This document shows positions 1 through 7,272 of a DNA stretch of 11,181 bases, in pieces. A program made the position numbers and the translations under genes. The DNA lies in NCBI GenBank assembly GCA_017437925.1, contig JAFRWQ010000267.1:1-11181 (forward strand), given 5' to 3'. The notes under the pieces are model-generated. The model did no database searches and had not been told where the DNA came from. It saw only the letters and a program-made list of their open reading frames with translations. The first letter of the stretch is position 1, and each line of letters starts with the position of its first letter. Origin of the DNA: Bacillota bacterium. Lineage in GTDB: Bacteria > Bacillota_A > Clostridia > Peptostreptococcales > Anaerovoracaceae.

Positions 1-86
1 CTCCGGGGTCCTGCCGCTCGGTCTCCCCACCCTGCGGTCTAAAGTCCTCGGGCGGGGATGCCCCGCCTCGCGTCACCCCTCCGCTG
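1..86. other. Gene-free left edge with a GC-rich hairpin
   Basis: No convincing gene is seen downstream of the ATC hydrolase-like gene. A perfect 7-bp GC stem with a 3-base loop lies at 51-67 (GGCGGGG/CCCCGCC). Read on the minus strand it follows the stop codon by about 20 bases and could slow or stop transcription, but no run of T follows it, so it is at best a weak or Rho-assisted terminator. The remaining bases are GC-rich and carry no feature I recognise. Confidence 0.3.
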
Positions 87-776
87 CTAGATATGCGTGA
101 AGTCGGTGTCGCGGTAGCTGAGTATCGTGTCTGCGTATTCTTTGCCATACTCTTGGGCAAGGTCGCTCAAGACCGAGGAAGCTATCCCGTCGCCCTCCGC
201 TCCGAAGATCGCCCTCACCGTATCGGCGTAGGCCCAGTAGGAATGGGCGCAGTGGAACTCGAAGGACTTGAGATTCCGCGGCTCCTTTTTCGGCATGTTT
301 TCGGGGTCCAGCCCCGCGTTCGCTACTATCTGCACGCAGTGATCGTGATCGTGGAGGGTCTGGGTGGTCTTATAGCTCAGCTCGGGGTTAAAGCCTCTGC
401 AGATTGAGGCGTCCAGGTCGCTGCAGTAGAGCAGCCCGGCCTCGGGCAGGCCCATCTTTTTGAACTGCCAGTGCCAGGGACAGACGTAGATGTGCATCTC
501 GCAGTCGGGAGCCACCGTTTTCATGGCCGAATTATTGGCGGCCCCGCAGGCTCTCGCCTCGTCGGTATTGACCCACTCCCCGTAGCGGCAGTAGGTATCG
601 TAGGTCAGGGGCTTGCCGTCCCTGATGGCCCGCTGGGCCATGCGCCTTCCCCTCTGCTCCGCGTAGTGGCGGGTTGCGTGAAGGAACGCTGCTTCGCCCT
701 TCTCCCCGAAGCTTTCCTTAAGGTAAACGTAGTACTTCGCCGCGATGAAGGCGTGCATCATTTCGCTGAAGCCCAT
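87..776 (-). CDS. ATC hydrolase-like protein (L-2-amino-thiazoline-4-carboxylic acid hydrolase family)
   Basis: This 229-residue soluble protein has no signal peptide or membrane segment. It resembles the family named after L-2-amino-thiazoline-4-carboxylic acid hydrolase, which in Pseudomonas opens the thiazoline ring on the way to L-cysteine. Recognisable are the C-terminal-half pattern YCSDLDASICRGFNP, then the basic/acidic HDHDHC segment near residues 142-147, and the late FHCAHSYWAY stretch. The many Cys and His residues could hold a catalytic thiol or a metal, but I cannot assign them. The start is supported by AGAGGAGGA at 781-789, which touches the valS stop codon. The 12-base gap from valS means the two genes are almost certainly co-transcribed and share the T-box. 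Most family members have no tested substrate, so thiazoline hydrolysis here is only a family-level inference. Confidence 0.6.
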   Translation of the reverse strand: MGFSEMMHAFIAAKYYVYLKESFGEKGEAAFLHATRHYAEQRGRRMAQRAIRDGKPLTYDTYCRYGEWVNTDEARACGAANNSAMKTVAPDCEMHIYVCPWHWQFKKMGLPEAGLLYCSDLDASICRGFNPELSYKTTQTLHDHDHCVQIVANAGLDPENMPKKEPRNLKSFEFHCAHSYWAYADTVRAIFGAEGDGIASSVLSDLAQEYGKEYADTILSYRDTDFTHI

Positions 777-788
777 GGCGTCCTCCTC

Positions 789-3467
789 TTACTTACCGAG
801 CTTGGCCTCGACCAGGGGCAGCCTGGCCATGACCTTTTCGAGCATGTCCTTGTAATTGGCGAGCTTTTCCCTCTCGTTGTTTATGACCTTCTCGGGAGCT
901 CTTGAGACGAAGTTCTGATTGGCCAGCTTGGCCTCCTGGCGCGAGACTTCGTTGGTGAGCCTGTCCCTCTCCCTGGTGAGCCTGGCGTACTCGGCCTCAT
1001 AGTCGAGGAGCTCGTCCAGGGGCACGTAGATCTCCACTCCGGGCAGAGCGGCCGACATGGTCTCTTCGGGGACCTCGCTCTTGGCGGCCGCGAAGCTCAC
1101 GCTGTGGAGGTTCGCCAGATTGAGCAGGTAGCTTTCCGCCGCCTCAAGCCTCTTCTTTTCGGTCTCGCCGGCGAGAAGCAACGCGCCCAGCTTCTTGGAG
1201 GGCGCGGCCCCGGCCTCTGCCCTGATGTTCCTTACGGCCTTGATGGCGTCCATGGCCAGCTCCAGGGTCGCCACGTCCTCGGCGTAGTCGAGGGCGGGAT
1301 CGAAGACCGGCCAGCTCTCGTGCATCAGGAACTCGGGAGCGCCTTCTTCTTTAGGCAGGAAGCTCCAGATCTCCTCGGTTATGAAGGGCATGAAAGGATG
1401 CAGCAGCCTGAGCAGGGCCTTGAGGGACTTCACCAGCACGAAGCGGGTGGTCTCCTTCTGCTTTTCGTCCTCTCCGTAGAGGCGGCCCTTGGCCAGCTCT
1501 ATGTACCAGTCGCAGAACTGGTTCCAGATCAGTTCGTATATCTTGCCCGCGGCCAGAGCGTACTCGTATTTCTCCATGTTGGCGGTGATGTCGGCCAGAG
1601 CTCCGTTGATCACGGAGAGCATCCAGCGGTCCTCGGGCATGAGGCAGGCCGTCTTTTCATCTGCCATGGGCCTGAAGCTTCCGTCCTCGTTCTTCAGGTT
1701 CATTATGGCGAAGCGGGAAGCGTTCCAGAGCTTGTTGGCGAAGTTTCTGGCGGCTTCCACCTTCTCGATGCTGAAGCGTATGTCGCTGCCGGGAGCTATG
1801 CCCGATAGCAGCATGAAGCGCAGTGCGTCGGCTCCGTACTGGTCTATGATCTCCAGCGGGTCGATGCCGTTGCCCAGCGATTTGGACATCTTTCTGCCCT
1901 GAGAATCCCTCACCAGGCCGTGGATCAGCACGTCCTTAAAAGGCGAGCAATTCATCTCGTCCACCGAGGCGAAGGCCATTCTGGCGACCCAGAAGAAGAT
2001 TATATCGTAACCGGTGACCAGGGTGCTGGTCGGGAAGAAATAGTCCAGATCTTCGGTCTTTTCGGGCCAGCCCAGGGTCGAGAAGGGCCAGAGGGCCGAG
2101 CTGAACCAGGTGTCCAGCACGTCCTCCTCCTGGCGGAAGCGGCTCCCTCCGCACTTGGGGCAGGTATGGGGCGTCTCTCTTGCCACGACCATCTCGCCGC
2201 AGTCCTCGCAGTAGTAGGCGGGGATCCTGTGGCCCCACCACAGCTGCCTGGAGATGCACCAGTCCTTGATCTCCTCGAGCCAGTGATCGTATATCTTCTT
2301 GAACCTTTCGGGGACGAAGTTGAGCTCGCCCTTCTCCGCGATCTCTAGAGCGGGCTCGGCTATGGGCTTCATGGACACGAACCACTGCTCGCTGATGCGG
2401 GGCTCGACCACAGTATGGCAGCGGTAGCACTCGCCGGTGGGGATGACCATGTCCTCGGTCTTTACCAGGTAGCCCGCGGCGTCAAGATCTTCGACCCAGG
2501 CCTTTCTGCACTCGAAGCGGTCCATGCCGGCGTATTTGCCCGCGGTCTCCATCATATGAGCGCTCTCGTCTATGCACTCGATTATGGTGAGCTTATGGCG
2601 CAGGCCCACCTCGAAGTCGTTGGGATCGGCGGAGGGAGTGATCTTGACCGCGCCGGTACCTTTCTCGGGATCGGGATAGGGGTCGGCGATGATGGGTATC
2701 TCGCGGCCCACCAGGGGCAGGATCACCATCTTTCCGACCATGTCCTTATACCTTTCGTCCTCGGGATTGACCGCTATGGCGACGTCGGAGAACATGGTCT
2801 CGGGCCTTGAAGTCGCGACGGTTATGCCTTCGCTGCCGTCGGCTCCGGGATACCTGAAGTACCAGTACTTGCCGTTCTTGTCAACGTGCTCTACCTCGAT
2901 ATCGGAAAGGGCGCTGCCGCAGACCGGGCACCAGTTGATGAGGCGGCTTCCCTTGTAGATCAGGCCTTTCTCATAAAGCCTGCAGAAGTGCTCGACGACG
3001 GCTCTGTTGCAGCCCTCGTCCATGGTGAAGCGCTCGCGGCTCCAGTCGCAGGAGCTGCCCAGCTTTCTGATCTGGGTGTTGATGCGGCCCCCGTAGGTCT
3101 TCTTCCAGTCCCAGGCCCTTCTGAGGAATTCCTCGCGGCCCAGCTCTTCCTTGGTGAGGCCCTCTTCGGCCTTGATCTTGTCCAGGATCTTGACTTCGGT
3201 GGCTATGCTGGCGTGGTCGGTGCCCGGCAGCCAGAGGGTGCAGTAGCCCTGCATCCTCTTGAAGCGGGTCATCACGTCCTGAAGGCTCTGGTCCATGGCG
3301 TGGCCCATGTGCAGCTGCCCCGTGATGTTGGGAGGCGGCATCATGATGGTGAAGGGCTTCTTCGTCTTGTCGATATGCGGAGTAAAGGCCCCGCTCTTCT
3401 CCCAGGATTCGTATATGCGGTCTTCGAAATCCTTGGGATCGTAGTTCTTGGGAAGGTTGTTTTCCAT
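789..3467 (-). CDS. valS: Valyl-tRNA synthetase
   Basis: A class Ia synthetase that charges tRNA-Val with valine in the cytoplasm. At 892 residues it is full length for bacterial ValRS. Seen in order: PPPNITGQLHMGH at about residues 44-56 (HIGH signature H53-H56); the inserted editing domain, roughly residues 145-350, with TSRPETMFSD and GTGAVKITP; Cys pairs of zinc-knuckle type (CPVC near 180, CEDC...CPKC near 419-438); KMSKS at 526-530; the anticodon-binding helical region; and a charged C-terminal coiled coil from about 820, including the usual FVSRAPEKV segment. In the editing domain the usual AHDPND motif reads SADPND: both aspartates remain but the histidine is alanine. The start follows AAGGAAAGAG at 3471-3480. 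Expression should be set by the T-box at 3487-3692. The gene downstream is not folC, the neighbour in Bacillus subtilis. Confidence 0.98.
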   Translation of the reverse strand: MENNLPKNYDPKDFEDRIYESWEKSGAFTPHIDKTKKPFTIMMPPPNITGQLHMGHAMDQSLQDVMTRFKRMQGYCTLWLPGTDHASIATEVKILDKIKAEEGLTKEELGREEFLRRAWDWKKTYGGRINTQIRKLGSSCDWSRERFTMDEGCNRAVVEHFCRLYEKGLIYKGSRLINWCPVCGSALSDIEVEHVDKNGKYWYFRYPGADGSEGITVATSRPETMFSDVAIAVNPEDERYKDMVGKMVILPLVGREIPIIADPYPDPEKGTGAVKITPSADPNDFEVGLRHKLTIIECIDESAHMMETAGKYAGMDRFECRKAWVEDLDAAGYLVKTEDMVIPTGECYRCHTVVEPRISEQWFVSMKPIAEPALEIAEKGELNFVPERFKKIYDHWLEEIKDWCISRQLWWGHRIPAYYCEDCGEMVVARETPHTCPKCGGSRFRQEEDVLDTWFSSALWPFSTLGWPEKTEDLDYFFPTSTLVTGYDIIFFWVARMAFASVDEMNCSPFKDVLIHGLVRDSQGRKMSKSLGNGIDPLEIIDQYGADALRFMLLSGIAPGSDIRFSIEKVEAARNFANKLWNASRFAIMNLKNEDGSFRPMADEKTACLMPEDRWMLSVINGALADITANMEKYEYALAAGKIYELIWNQFCDWYIELAKGRLYGEDEKQKETTRFVLVKSLKALLRLLHPFMPFITEEIWSFLPKEEGAPEFLMHESWPVFDPALDYAEDVATLELAMDAIKAVRNIRAEAGAAPSKKLGALLLAGETEKKRLEAAESYLLNLANLHSVSFAAAKSEVPEETMSAALPGVEIYVPLDELLDYEAEYARLTRERDRLTNEVSRQEAKLANQNFVSRAPEKVINNEREKLANYKDMLEKVMARLPLVEAKLGK

Positions 3468-3486
3468 CGGCTCTTTCCTTTCGTGT

Positions 3487-3527
3487 AAATAAAATTCCGT
3501 CCCCTGGGATTACCCAAAGGACGGAAT
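3487..3527 (-). terminator. Regulated intrinsic terminator of the valS T-box
   Basis: On the minus strand ATTCCGTCC (3527-3519) pairs with GGACGGAAT (3502-3494) and is followed by TTTTATTT (3494-3487). The 5' half of this stem contains TTCCG, which is also the 3' half of the antiterminator, so the two folds exclude each other as the T-box mechanism requires. The stop lies about 20 bases before the valS start codon. Confidence 0.92.
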
Positions 3528-3692
3528 GTATCCGCGGTACCACCTTTGTTCCGGAAGGGACGCCTCCGGCACTCATTTAAAACGCCTGTATCTCGGGCGA
3601 CCTTCATCCGAAAGAGGCTCCCGGAGCTCTCAGCCAAGGCTCCTTCTCTGTAAAAGCGTAACGGACTACTCCTCCCGAAGGCTTTTCAATTA
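3487..3692 (-). promoter_or_regulatory. Valine T-box leader riboswitch (GUC specifier)
   Basis: This leader RNA of valS binds tRNA-Val and blocks early termination when the tRNA is uncharged. On the minus strand, stem I has a lower helix TTCGGG (3679-3674) with CCCGAG (3597-3592) and an upper helix GTCCG (3666-3662) with CGGAT (3610-3606). Between them lies the specifier loop, with the loop-E pair AGTA (3670-3667) and GAA (3605-3603). The triplet after GAAG is GTC (3601-3599), a valine codon followed by a purine. Further down are the clostridial AAATGAGTGC segment, the antiterminator helix CGGAA (3553-3549) with TTCCG (3526-3522), and the T-box AGGTGGTACCGCG (3545-3533). Its TGGT bulge (3542-3539) matches an ACCA tRNA end, as expected for tRNA-Val. 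All pairings were read by eye. Confidence 0.95.
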
Positions 3693-3698
3693 CTGTTC

Positions 3699-3727
3699 TT
3701 TATATCGCAAAAGCCCCGCGATGTCAA
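3699..3727 (-). promoter_or_regulatory. Housekeeping promoter of the valS operon
   Basis: On the minus strand there is a perfect -35 box TTGACA (3727-3722), a 17-base spacer and a -10 box TATAAA (3704-3699). Transcription should start near 3692, just ahead of T-box stem I. This matches sigma-70/SigA-type promoters. Confidence 0.88.
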
Positions 3728-3904
3728 GGAGTTTCAGCCCCTCTTGTTTTACATCGGCATTGTGTTGTTATTACTTGTTGATTACATCGCCCGGACGCTT
3801 TTCAGGAAGTGATTCGCCCTTAGATGTTCTTATGCGTAAAGGCTTATTTCAGCATTTCTGAAAAAGCAATTCTCACGTGTATTAACTGATCCGCAGATAA
3901 CAAG

Positions 3905-4109
3905 CGTGTTTTGCGCCCGGGACGTGCTTCCGATGATGTTTTCCTGCAAATGTGATCATAAGGATCGGACCCGCAAGAATGTTTTATTCCGGCGCAGAGA
4001 TTTCTTTAAAAAACAGGGCCATATTAAACGGAGCCGCAAGAATCCTTGCTACCGGCGCAAGGATTTCTTGAAAAACGGGGTTGCAGAGACTGTATTCGCA
4101 ATACAAACA
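3905..4109. repeat. Intergenic repeat block, copy 1 (two hairpin-type subunits)
   Basis: This is the first of two diverged copies offset by about 280 bases. It holds subunit A from 3971 and subunit B from 4034, both starting CCGCAAGAAT and sharing a CCGGCGCA core and a TTTCTT end. Subunit A has 34 consecutive bases (3973-4006) identical to 4256-4289 in copy 2. Subunit B forms a strong hairpin: CAAGAATCCTTGC (4037-4049) pairs with GCAAGGATTTCTTG (4057-4070) with one bulged A and a 7-base loop. A small TGTATT/AATACA stem follows at 4091-4105. The role is unknown; it could be a mobile palindromic repeat, an RNA structure or a folded relic. Confidence 0.75.
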
Positions 4110-4183
4110 ACCGTTTAGTCCTGTATATAACGGCCTTTTGCGGTTATTTAAGCATTTAAACATGCCAAAATTCACCTGATGAC

Positions 4184-4391
4184 CGTGTTTTTACTCAAAA
4201 ATCGTGCTCCGAATGTGTTTTTGTCTTGCGATAATGAGACTTTAGAAGCAGATTAGCAAGAATGTTTTATTCCGGCGCAGAGATTTCTTGAAAACAGGGC
4301 CATATGAAGCACATCCGCAAGACTTTTCTGTTCCGGCTCAAAAGATTCTTGCGGCAGAAGGATGCGGCGATGCTTTTCGCAATAAAAACTG
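4184..4391. repeat. Intergenic repeat block, copy 2 (two hairpin-type subunits)
   Basis: This is the second copy of the block at 3905-4109. Subunit C (from about 4254) repeats subunit A nearly exactly: 34 identical bases, then a shared AAAACAGGGCCATAT. Subunit D (4315-4354) is a diverged form of subunit B that keeps its folding. CCGCAAGACTTTT (4315-4327) pairs with AAAAGATTCTTGCGG (4340-4354) with a two-base bulge, although the stem bases differ from those of B. The order, the spacing between subunits (61 against 63 bases) and the following CGCAATA motif (4378 against 4097) all match copy 1. Confidence 0.75.
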
Positions 4392-4431
4392 CCGGTCCGC
4401 ATCTGTTCGCTTTTTAAACGAAATCCCACAT

Positions 4432-5178
4432 CTATTCTTTCTTTAAGAAGTAATTCTCCACTGTTTTGACGAATCCGCAGGAGAGGGCTGTACGGGCGGA
4501 ACCCGGGTTAAATGCGGCATGAGCCCAGACCGCCCTTTTACCCGAGGCCTCAATGTCTTTAAGCATCGTTTGGGAAAGAAGAGACGCGAGGCCTTTTCTG
4601 CGGTAATTCTCTGCGGTCTCGACGCCTATGTCCACCTCGCTGTCGCTGACGGCCGAAGAAAAGGCCACGGCGCAGAACTCGTCCCCGTCAAAGGCCGCGT
4701 ACCCGAAGCCCCGCTTAAGGAAGGCTTCATCGCTGTCCCACGAAAAGGCCGGCACGATGCGGCCGTTGATCTTTCCGATGTTTTCGGCGTTTATCCTTTC
4801 GACCCTGTAAGGGGTTTCTGGGACTTCAACGGCCATGCCCTCCGGGAAAACGTACTCGCAGCGCATCGAAAAAGCCAGCCCGCCTTTAGCCAGCATGCAG
4901 TCTGCGACGGACTTGTCCTCAGTGATCAGCACGAAGCGCCTCGGAGTCTCCTTCATGAAGAGGTTCTCCCATATATCGTCCAGGACCCCATCGCCGACCG
5001 GTCCCGAAAGATAGCCGAAGCCGCAGTAATGCCAGAAAAGGACGGTCCCGCAGGGCCAGGTAAAGATATCGCCCGTCTGGTATCCCAGGGCGATCGAAGA
5101 AGGATAGATCCGATTGGCACGGCAGCCTTTTGCCGCCTCAAGGTATCTGCCGTAATCGGAAGCCCCGACCCTGTTCAT
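4432..5178 (-). CDS. GNAT family N-acetyltransferase
   Basis: The protein has 248 residues and is soluble, with no signal peptide. The C-terminal half, about residues 122-245, is a GNAT fold that should transfer acetyl from acetyl-CoA. The acetyl-CoA binding loop is seen as ENYRRKGLASLL (190-201), with the R/QxxGxG/A-type core RRKGLA, and the later WAHAAFNPGSARTALSCGF segment (218-236) is the usual final strand-helix region. The N-terminal half, about 1-120, lacks that motif and looks like the leading half of two-part GNATs such as the ZmaR-like group. The acceptor substrate cannot be told. The start follows GGGAGGT at 5184-5190. An overlapping ATG at 5182 is out of frame. The gene is divergent from the permease gene and stands alone. 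Confidence 0.85.
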   Translation of the reverse strand: MNRVGASDYGRYLEAAKGCRANRIYPSSIALGYQTGDIFTWPCGTVLFWHYCGFGYLSGPVGDGVLDDIWENLFMKETPRRFVLITEDKSVADCMLAKGGLAFSMRCEYVFPEGMAVEVPETPYRVERINAENIGKINGRIVPAFSWDSDEAFLKRGFGYAAFDGDEFCAVAFSSAVSDSEVDIGVETAENYRRKGLASLLSQTMLKDIEASGKRAVWAHAAFNPGSARTALSCGFVKTVENYFLKKE

Positions 5179-5272
5179 TCATTACCTCCCTGCGTTTCAG
5201 CATTTATTTAAAAAGGCGATCGATCAAACGTATATATTGATAATACACCCATATGCGATCGGGATATACTGC

Positions 5273-5301
5273 TTTTATTGTTTTTGTCCTTATTGTATAA
5301 T
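5273..5301 (+). promoter_or_regulatory. Probable promoter of the APC permease gene
   Basis: A perfect -10 box TATAAT lies at 5296-5301, about 40 bases before the permease start codon. At 17-base spacing the -35 position (5273-5278, TTTTAT) matches consensus poorly, so the promoter rests mainly on the -10 box. The 164-base divergent region is AT-rich. I found no equally good promoter for the GNAT gene on the opposite strand. Confidence 0.5.
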
Positions 5302-5342
5302 ACCCGAGGCATTTATCCGCGTTCCTCGGAGGGAGAAACAAC

Positions 5343-6680
5343 ATGGAAGATAAAAAACTCAAAAAAGATCTCGGAGTAATGACAGCCACATCGATAGTCG
5401 TCGGCTGCGTAATAGGCGCGGGAGTATTCTTCAAACCCTACGCCATTTATCAAGCTACGGGAGGAGCCCCCGGCATGGGCCTTCTCTCCTGGCTCATCGG
5501 AGGACTGCTCAGCATATTCGGCGCTCTGACCTTCGCCGAAGCCGCCATACTTATGCCCAGAACAGGAGGCATGATAGTCTACCTGTCCGAAGCCTACGGA
5601 GAGACCCTGGGCTTTCTCGCCGGCTGGATGCAGATAGTCATATTCTATCCCTCTTTCCTCGCTGGCTACGGGGTCAAAGTCGGTTCCGAACTTTCCGAAT
5701 ACCTGGGCCCGAACGCAGCGCTTCCCGTCGGGATCGCCGTCATAATCGCCCTGGTCTTCATCAACTGCCTGGGCTCAGGCGCCGCGGGCAAAATGCAGGT
5801 CGTGTCGACGGTCTGCAAGCTCATACCCCTCTTCCTCATTATGATAGTGGGATTCATCAAAGGCAGCGGAGGCTCGGAGGTCCTGACCCCGATGGTGGGA
5901 GCCGGAAAGAGCGCCGTGGGCGTCATGGGCTCCACCCTGCTCGCCGTCCTCTTCGCCTTCGAAGGCTGGACCAACGTGGGCGCCATAGCGGGCGAGATGA
6001 AAGATCCGGGCAAAGATCTTCCCAGAGCAATCGTCGGAGGAGTCTCGATCATCATGGCAGTCTACCTGCTCATCAATCTGGCCTATCTGTGGGTCATACC
6101 GGCAGACGAACTGATGGACCTGGAGTCCCCCGCCGCGGCGGTCGCCGTCAGGCTCTTCGGCAATTCGGGCGGCCTCATAATCAAGATCGGCATCATAATC
6201 TCGGTCATAGGCGCGGGCAACGGCTTCCTCATGTCGGGTTCCAGAGTGGTATACCCCATGGCCCTGAACGGCAGCCTTCCCGCCTCGAAAAAGCTCAGCG
6301 AACTCAATTCGGCCAGAGTCCCCGCCGGTTCCATCATACTCATCGGCTTCCTGGGCTGCCTCTATTCCCTCAGCGGAGAGTTCGACCTCCTCACCGACCT
6401 GGGCGTCTTCTCGTGCTGGATCTTCTATACTCTGACCTTCATGAGCGTTATGCGCCTAAGAAAGCTCCATCCCGACTGGGAGAGAAAATACAAGGTCCCC
6501 CTCTACCCCGTCGTACCCCTGATCGCCATCGCGGGAGGGCTCTTCGTCATCGTAAGCCAGCTCTTCTTCTCAGGCGGCAAAGCGGCGGTCATGGCCCTGT
6601 GCAGCGTCGCCATCACCCTGGCGGGCCTCCCGGTCCGGCTGGCAATGAAGAAAAAAGCGATGAAAGACAGCGGAAAATAA
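5343..6680 (+). CDS. APC superfamily amino acid permease
   Basis: An integral inner-membrane transporter of 445 residues, the usual size for 12-helix APC carriers, with about a dozen hydrophobic segments. Helix 1 (about 13-33) carries the unwound substrate-binding motif GCVIGAGVFF. Helix 6 holds FAFEGWTN (205-211), and the conserved loop GEMKDPGKDLPRAI (217-230) follows it. Both termini are short and lysine-rich, which fits a cytoplasmic location. The sequence most resembles the serine/threonine-exchanger (SteT) and L-amino-acid-transporter branch, which often works by exchange, but the substrate cannot be read from sequence. The start follows GGAGGGAG at 5328-5335 at 7-base spacing. No metabolic enzyme sits in the same operon to suggest a substrate. 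ATA isoleucine codons are frequent for so GC-rich a gene, as in its neighbours. Confidence 0.92.
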   Translation: MEDKKLKKDLGVMTATSIVVGCVIGAGVFFKPYAIYQATGGAPGMGLLSWLIGGLLSIFGALTFAEAAILMPRTGGMIVYLSEAYGETLGFLAGWMQIVIFYPSFLAGYGVKVGSELSEYLGPNAALPVGIAVIIALVFINCLGSGAAGKMQVVSTVCKLIPLFLIMIVGFIKGSGGSEVLTPMVGAGKSAVGVMGSTLLAVLFAFEGWTNVGAIAGEMKDPGKDLPRAIVGGVSIIMAVYLLINLAYLWVIPADELMDLESPAAAVAVRLFGNSGGLIIKIGIIISVIGAGNGFLMSGSRVVYPMALNGSLPASKKLSELNSARVPAGSIILIGFLGCLYSLSGEFDLLTDLGVFSCWIFYTLTFMSVMRLRKLHPDWERKYKVPLYPVVPLIAIAGGLFVIVSQLFFSGGKAAVMALCSVAITLAGLPVRLAMKKKAMKDSGK

Positions 6681-6686
6681 AAGAGC

Positions 6687-6716
6687 AAAACGTCCGGATC
6701 TCTCCGGACGTTTTTT
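6687..6716. terminator. Bidirectional terminator between convergent genes
   Basis: AAAACGTCCGGA (6687-6698) pairs perfectly with TCCGGACGTTTT (6703-6714) around a TCTC loop. On the plus strand six T residues follow the GC stem and end the permease transcript 7 bases after its stop codon. On the minus strand only four T residues follow, so termination of the nicotinamidase transcript there is likely but weaker. Confidence 0.92.
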
Positions 6717-6736
6717 GTTGCGGGTATTGCCGTGTC

Positions 6737-7258
6737 CTACTTTACAACTATCTGGCAGGACCTCATGGTCTCAAGGGCCGCCAGATGCTTTTCGGGGGTC
6801 ACGCCGGCGCAGCAGGAGGAGTCGACCGAGACCGGCACCTCGGGCATGTAGGCCTTGAGCATCAGGGCGTTGGACACGACGCAGATGTCGGTACACAGGC
6901 CTATGAGCTCGATCTCAATGTCCTCGAGCTTTGAGATCTCCCTGATGTCTTCGGCCAGCCGCGTGCTGGCGAAGGTGGGCTTTTCGTATATGCGGGCGTC
7001 GGAGAGCAGCTCCTCTATGTCGGGGCGGAGCCTCCAGCCCTCGCTGCCCTTGATGCAGTGGGGGACCGGAAGGAATCTGCCTTCCTGAGTGTTCATGTAG
7101 TCCTCGCCGTGGGTATCCAGGGTCGCGAAGACGTCGCGGACCGGGTAGGAGCGTATCTTTTCCTTTGCGGCTTCCACTATGGCCTCGGCCTCTTTGGTCC
7201 CCAGGGCTCCGTCTATGAAATCGTTCTGCATGTCGACAACTACCAGAAGTTTTCTCAT
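6737..7258 (-). CDS. Nicotinamidase-like cysteine hydrolase (isochorismatase superfamily)
   Basis: A cytoplasmic hydrolase of 173 residues, a little shorter than typical nicotinamidases. The probable reaction is nicotinamide to nicotinate and ammonia, feeding NAD salvage. The catalytic triad can be placed as D9 (in VVVDMQNDF), K93 (in YEKPTF) and C126 (in GLCTDICVVSNA). Metal-binding positions of true nicotinamidases also seem present as D48 and H50 (LDTH) and H67 (VPHC), which favours nicotinamidase over other isochorismatase-fold enzymes. The start is supported by GGAGGT at 7265-7270, close behind the stop codon of the upstream deacetylase gene. The 14-base gap indicates one transcript driven from 8761-8789. 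A close cysteine hydrolase with another amide substrate remains possible. Confidence 0.8.
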   Translation of the reverse strand: MRKLLVVVDMQNDFIDGALGTKEAEAIVEAAKEKIRSYPVRDVFATLDTHGEDYMNTQEGRFLPVPHCIKGSEGWRLRPDIEELLSDARIYEKPTFASTRLAEDIREISKLEDIEIELIGLCTDICVVSNALMLKAYMPEVPVSVDSSCCAGVTPEKHLAALETMRSCQIVVK

Positions 7259-7272
7259 CGTCTTACCTCCGT

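Larger units (their letters stand above)
3728..4431. other. Long AT-richer intergenic region made largely of diverged repeats
   Basis: These 704 bases lie between the valS promoter and the end of the GNAT gene. They are visibly richer in A and T than the flanking genes. No protein gene is convincing: the short open frames lack ribosome binding sites and follow the repeats. Two related blocks (3905-4109 and 4184-4391) cover most of the region and are listed separately. The left portion, 3728-3904, shows nothing I recognise apart from a weak resemblance of the AGCATTT stretch at 3851 to one at 4151, which hints that the duplication may have extended further left. No clear T-rich terminator for the GNAT gene was found. 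Confidence 0.6.

Noticed and set aside
1..76. Minus-strand GTG frame running off the left edge, a possible next gene of the valS operon
   Set aside because: The only GGAGG lies one base from the GTG at 76, too close to act as a ribosome binding site, and the 25 visible residues match nothing I recognise. It may be reconsidered with more flanking sequence.
1104..3488. Several long plus-strand frames opposite valS
   Set aside because: valS is certain on the minus strand. High GC with few stop codons on the complement explains these frames.
3906..4118. Plus-strand 70-residue frame with repeated RKN...RRKDF segments
   Set aside because: The peptide repeat mirrors the DNA repeat at 3971-4070. 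No ribosome binding site precedes it, and the second repeat block does not keep a matching frame from a start codon.
3984..4175. Minus-strand 63-residue frame in the same repeats
   Set aside because: It is antisense to the previous frame over the same hairpin DNA, with no ribosome binding site or recognisable domain.
3971..4354. Possible small CRISPR array (four related units)
   Set aside because: Units differ in sequence, spacing is uneven (about 62 and 220 bases), the intervening DNA is itself duplicated, and no cas gene is present.
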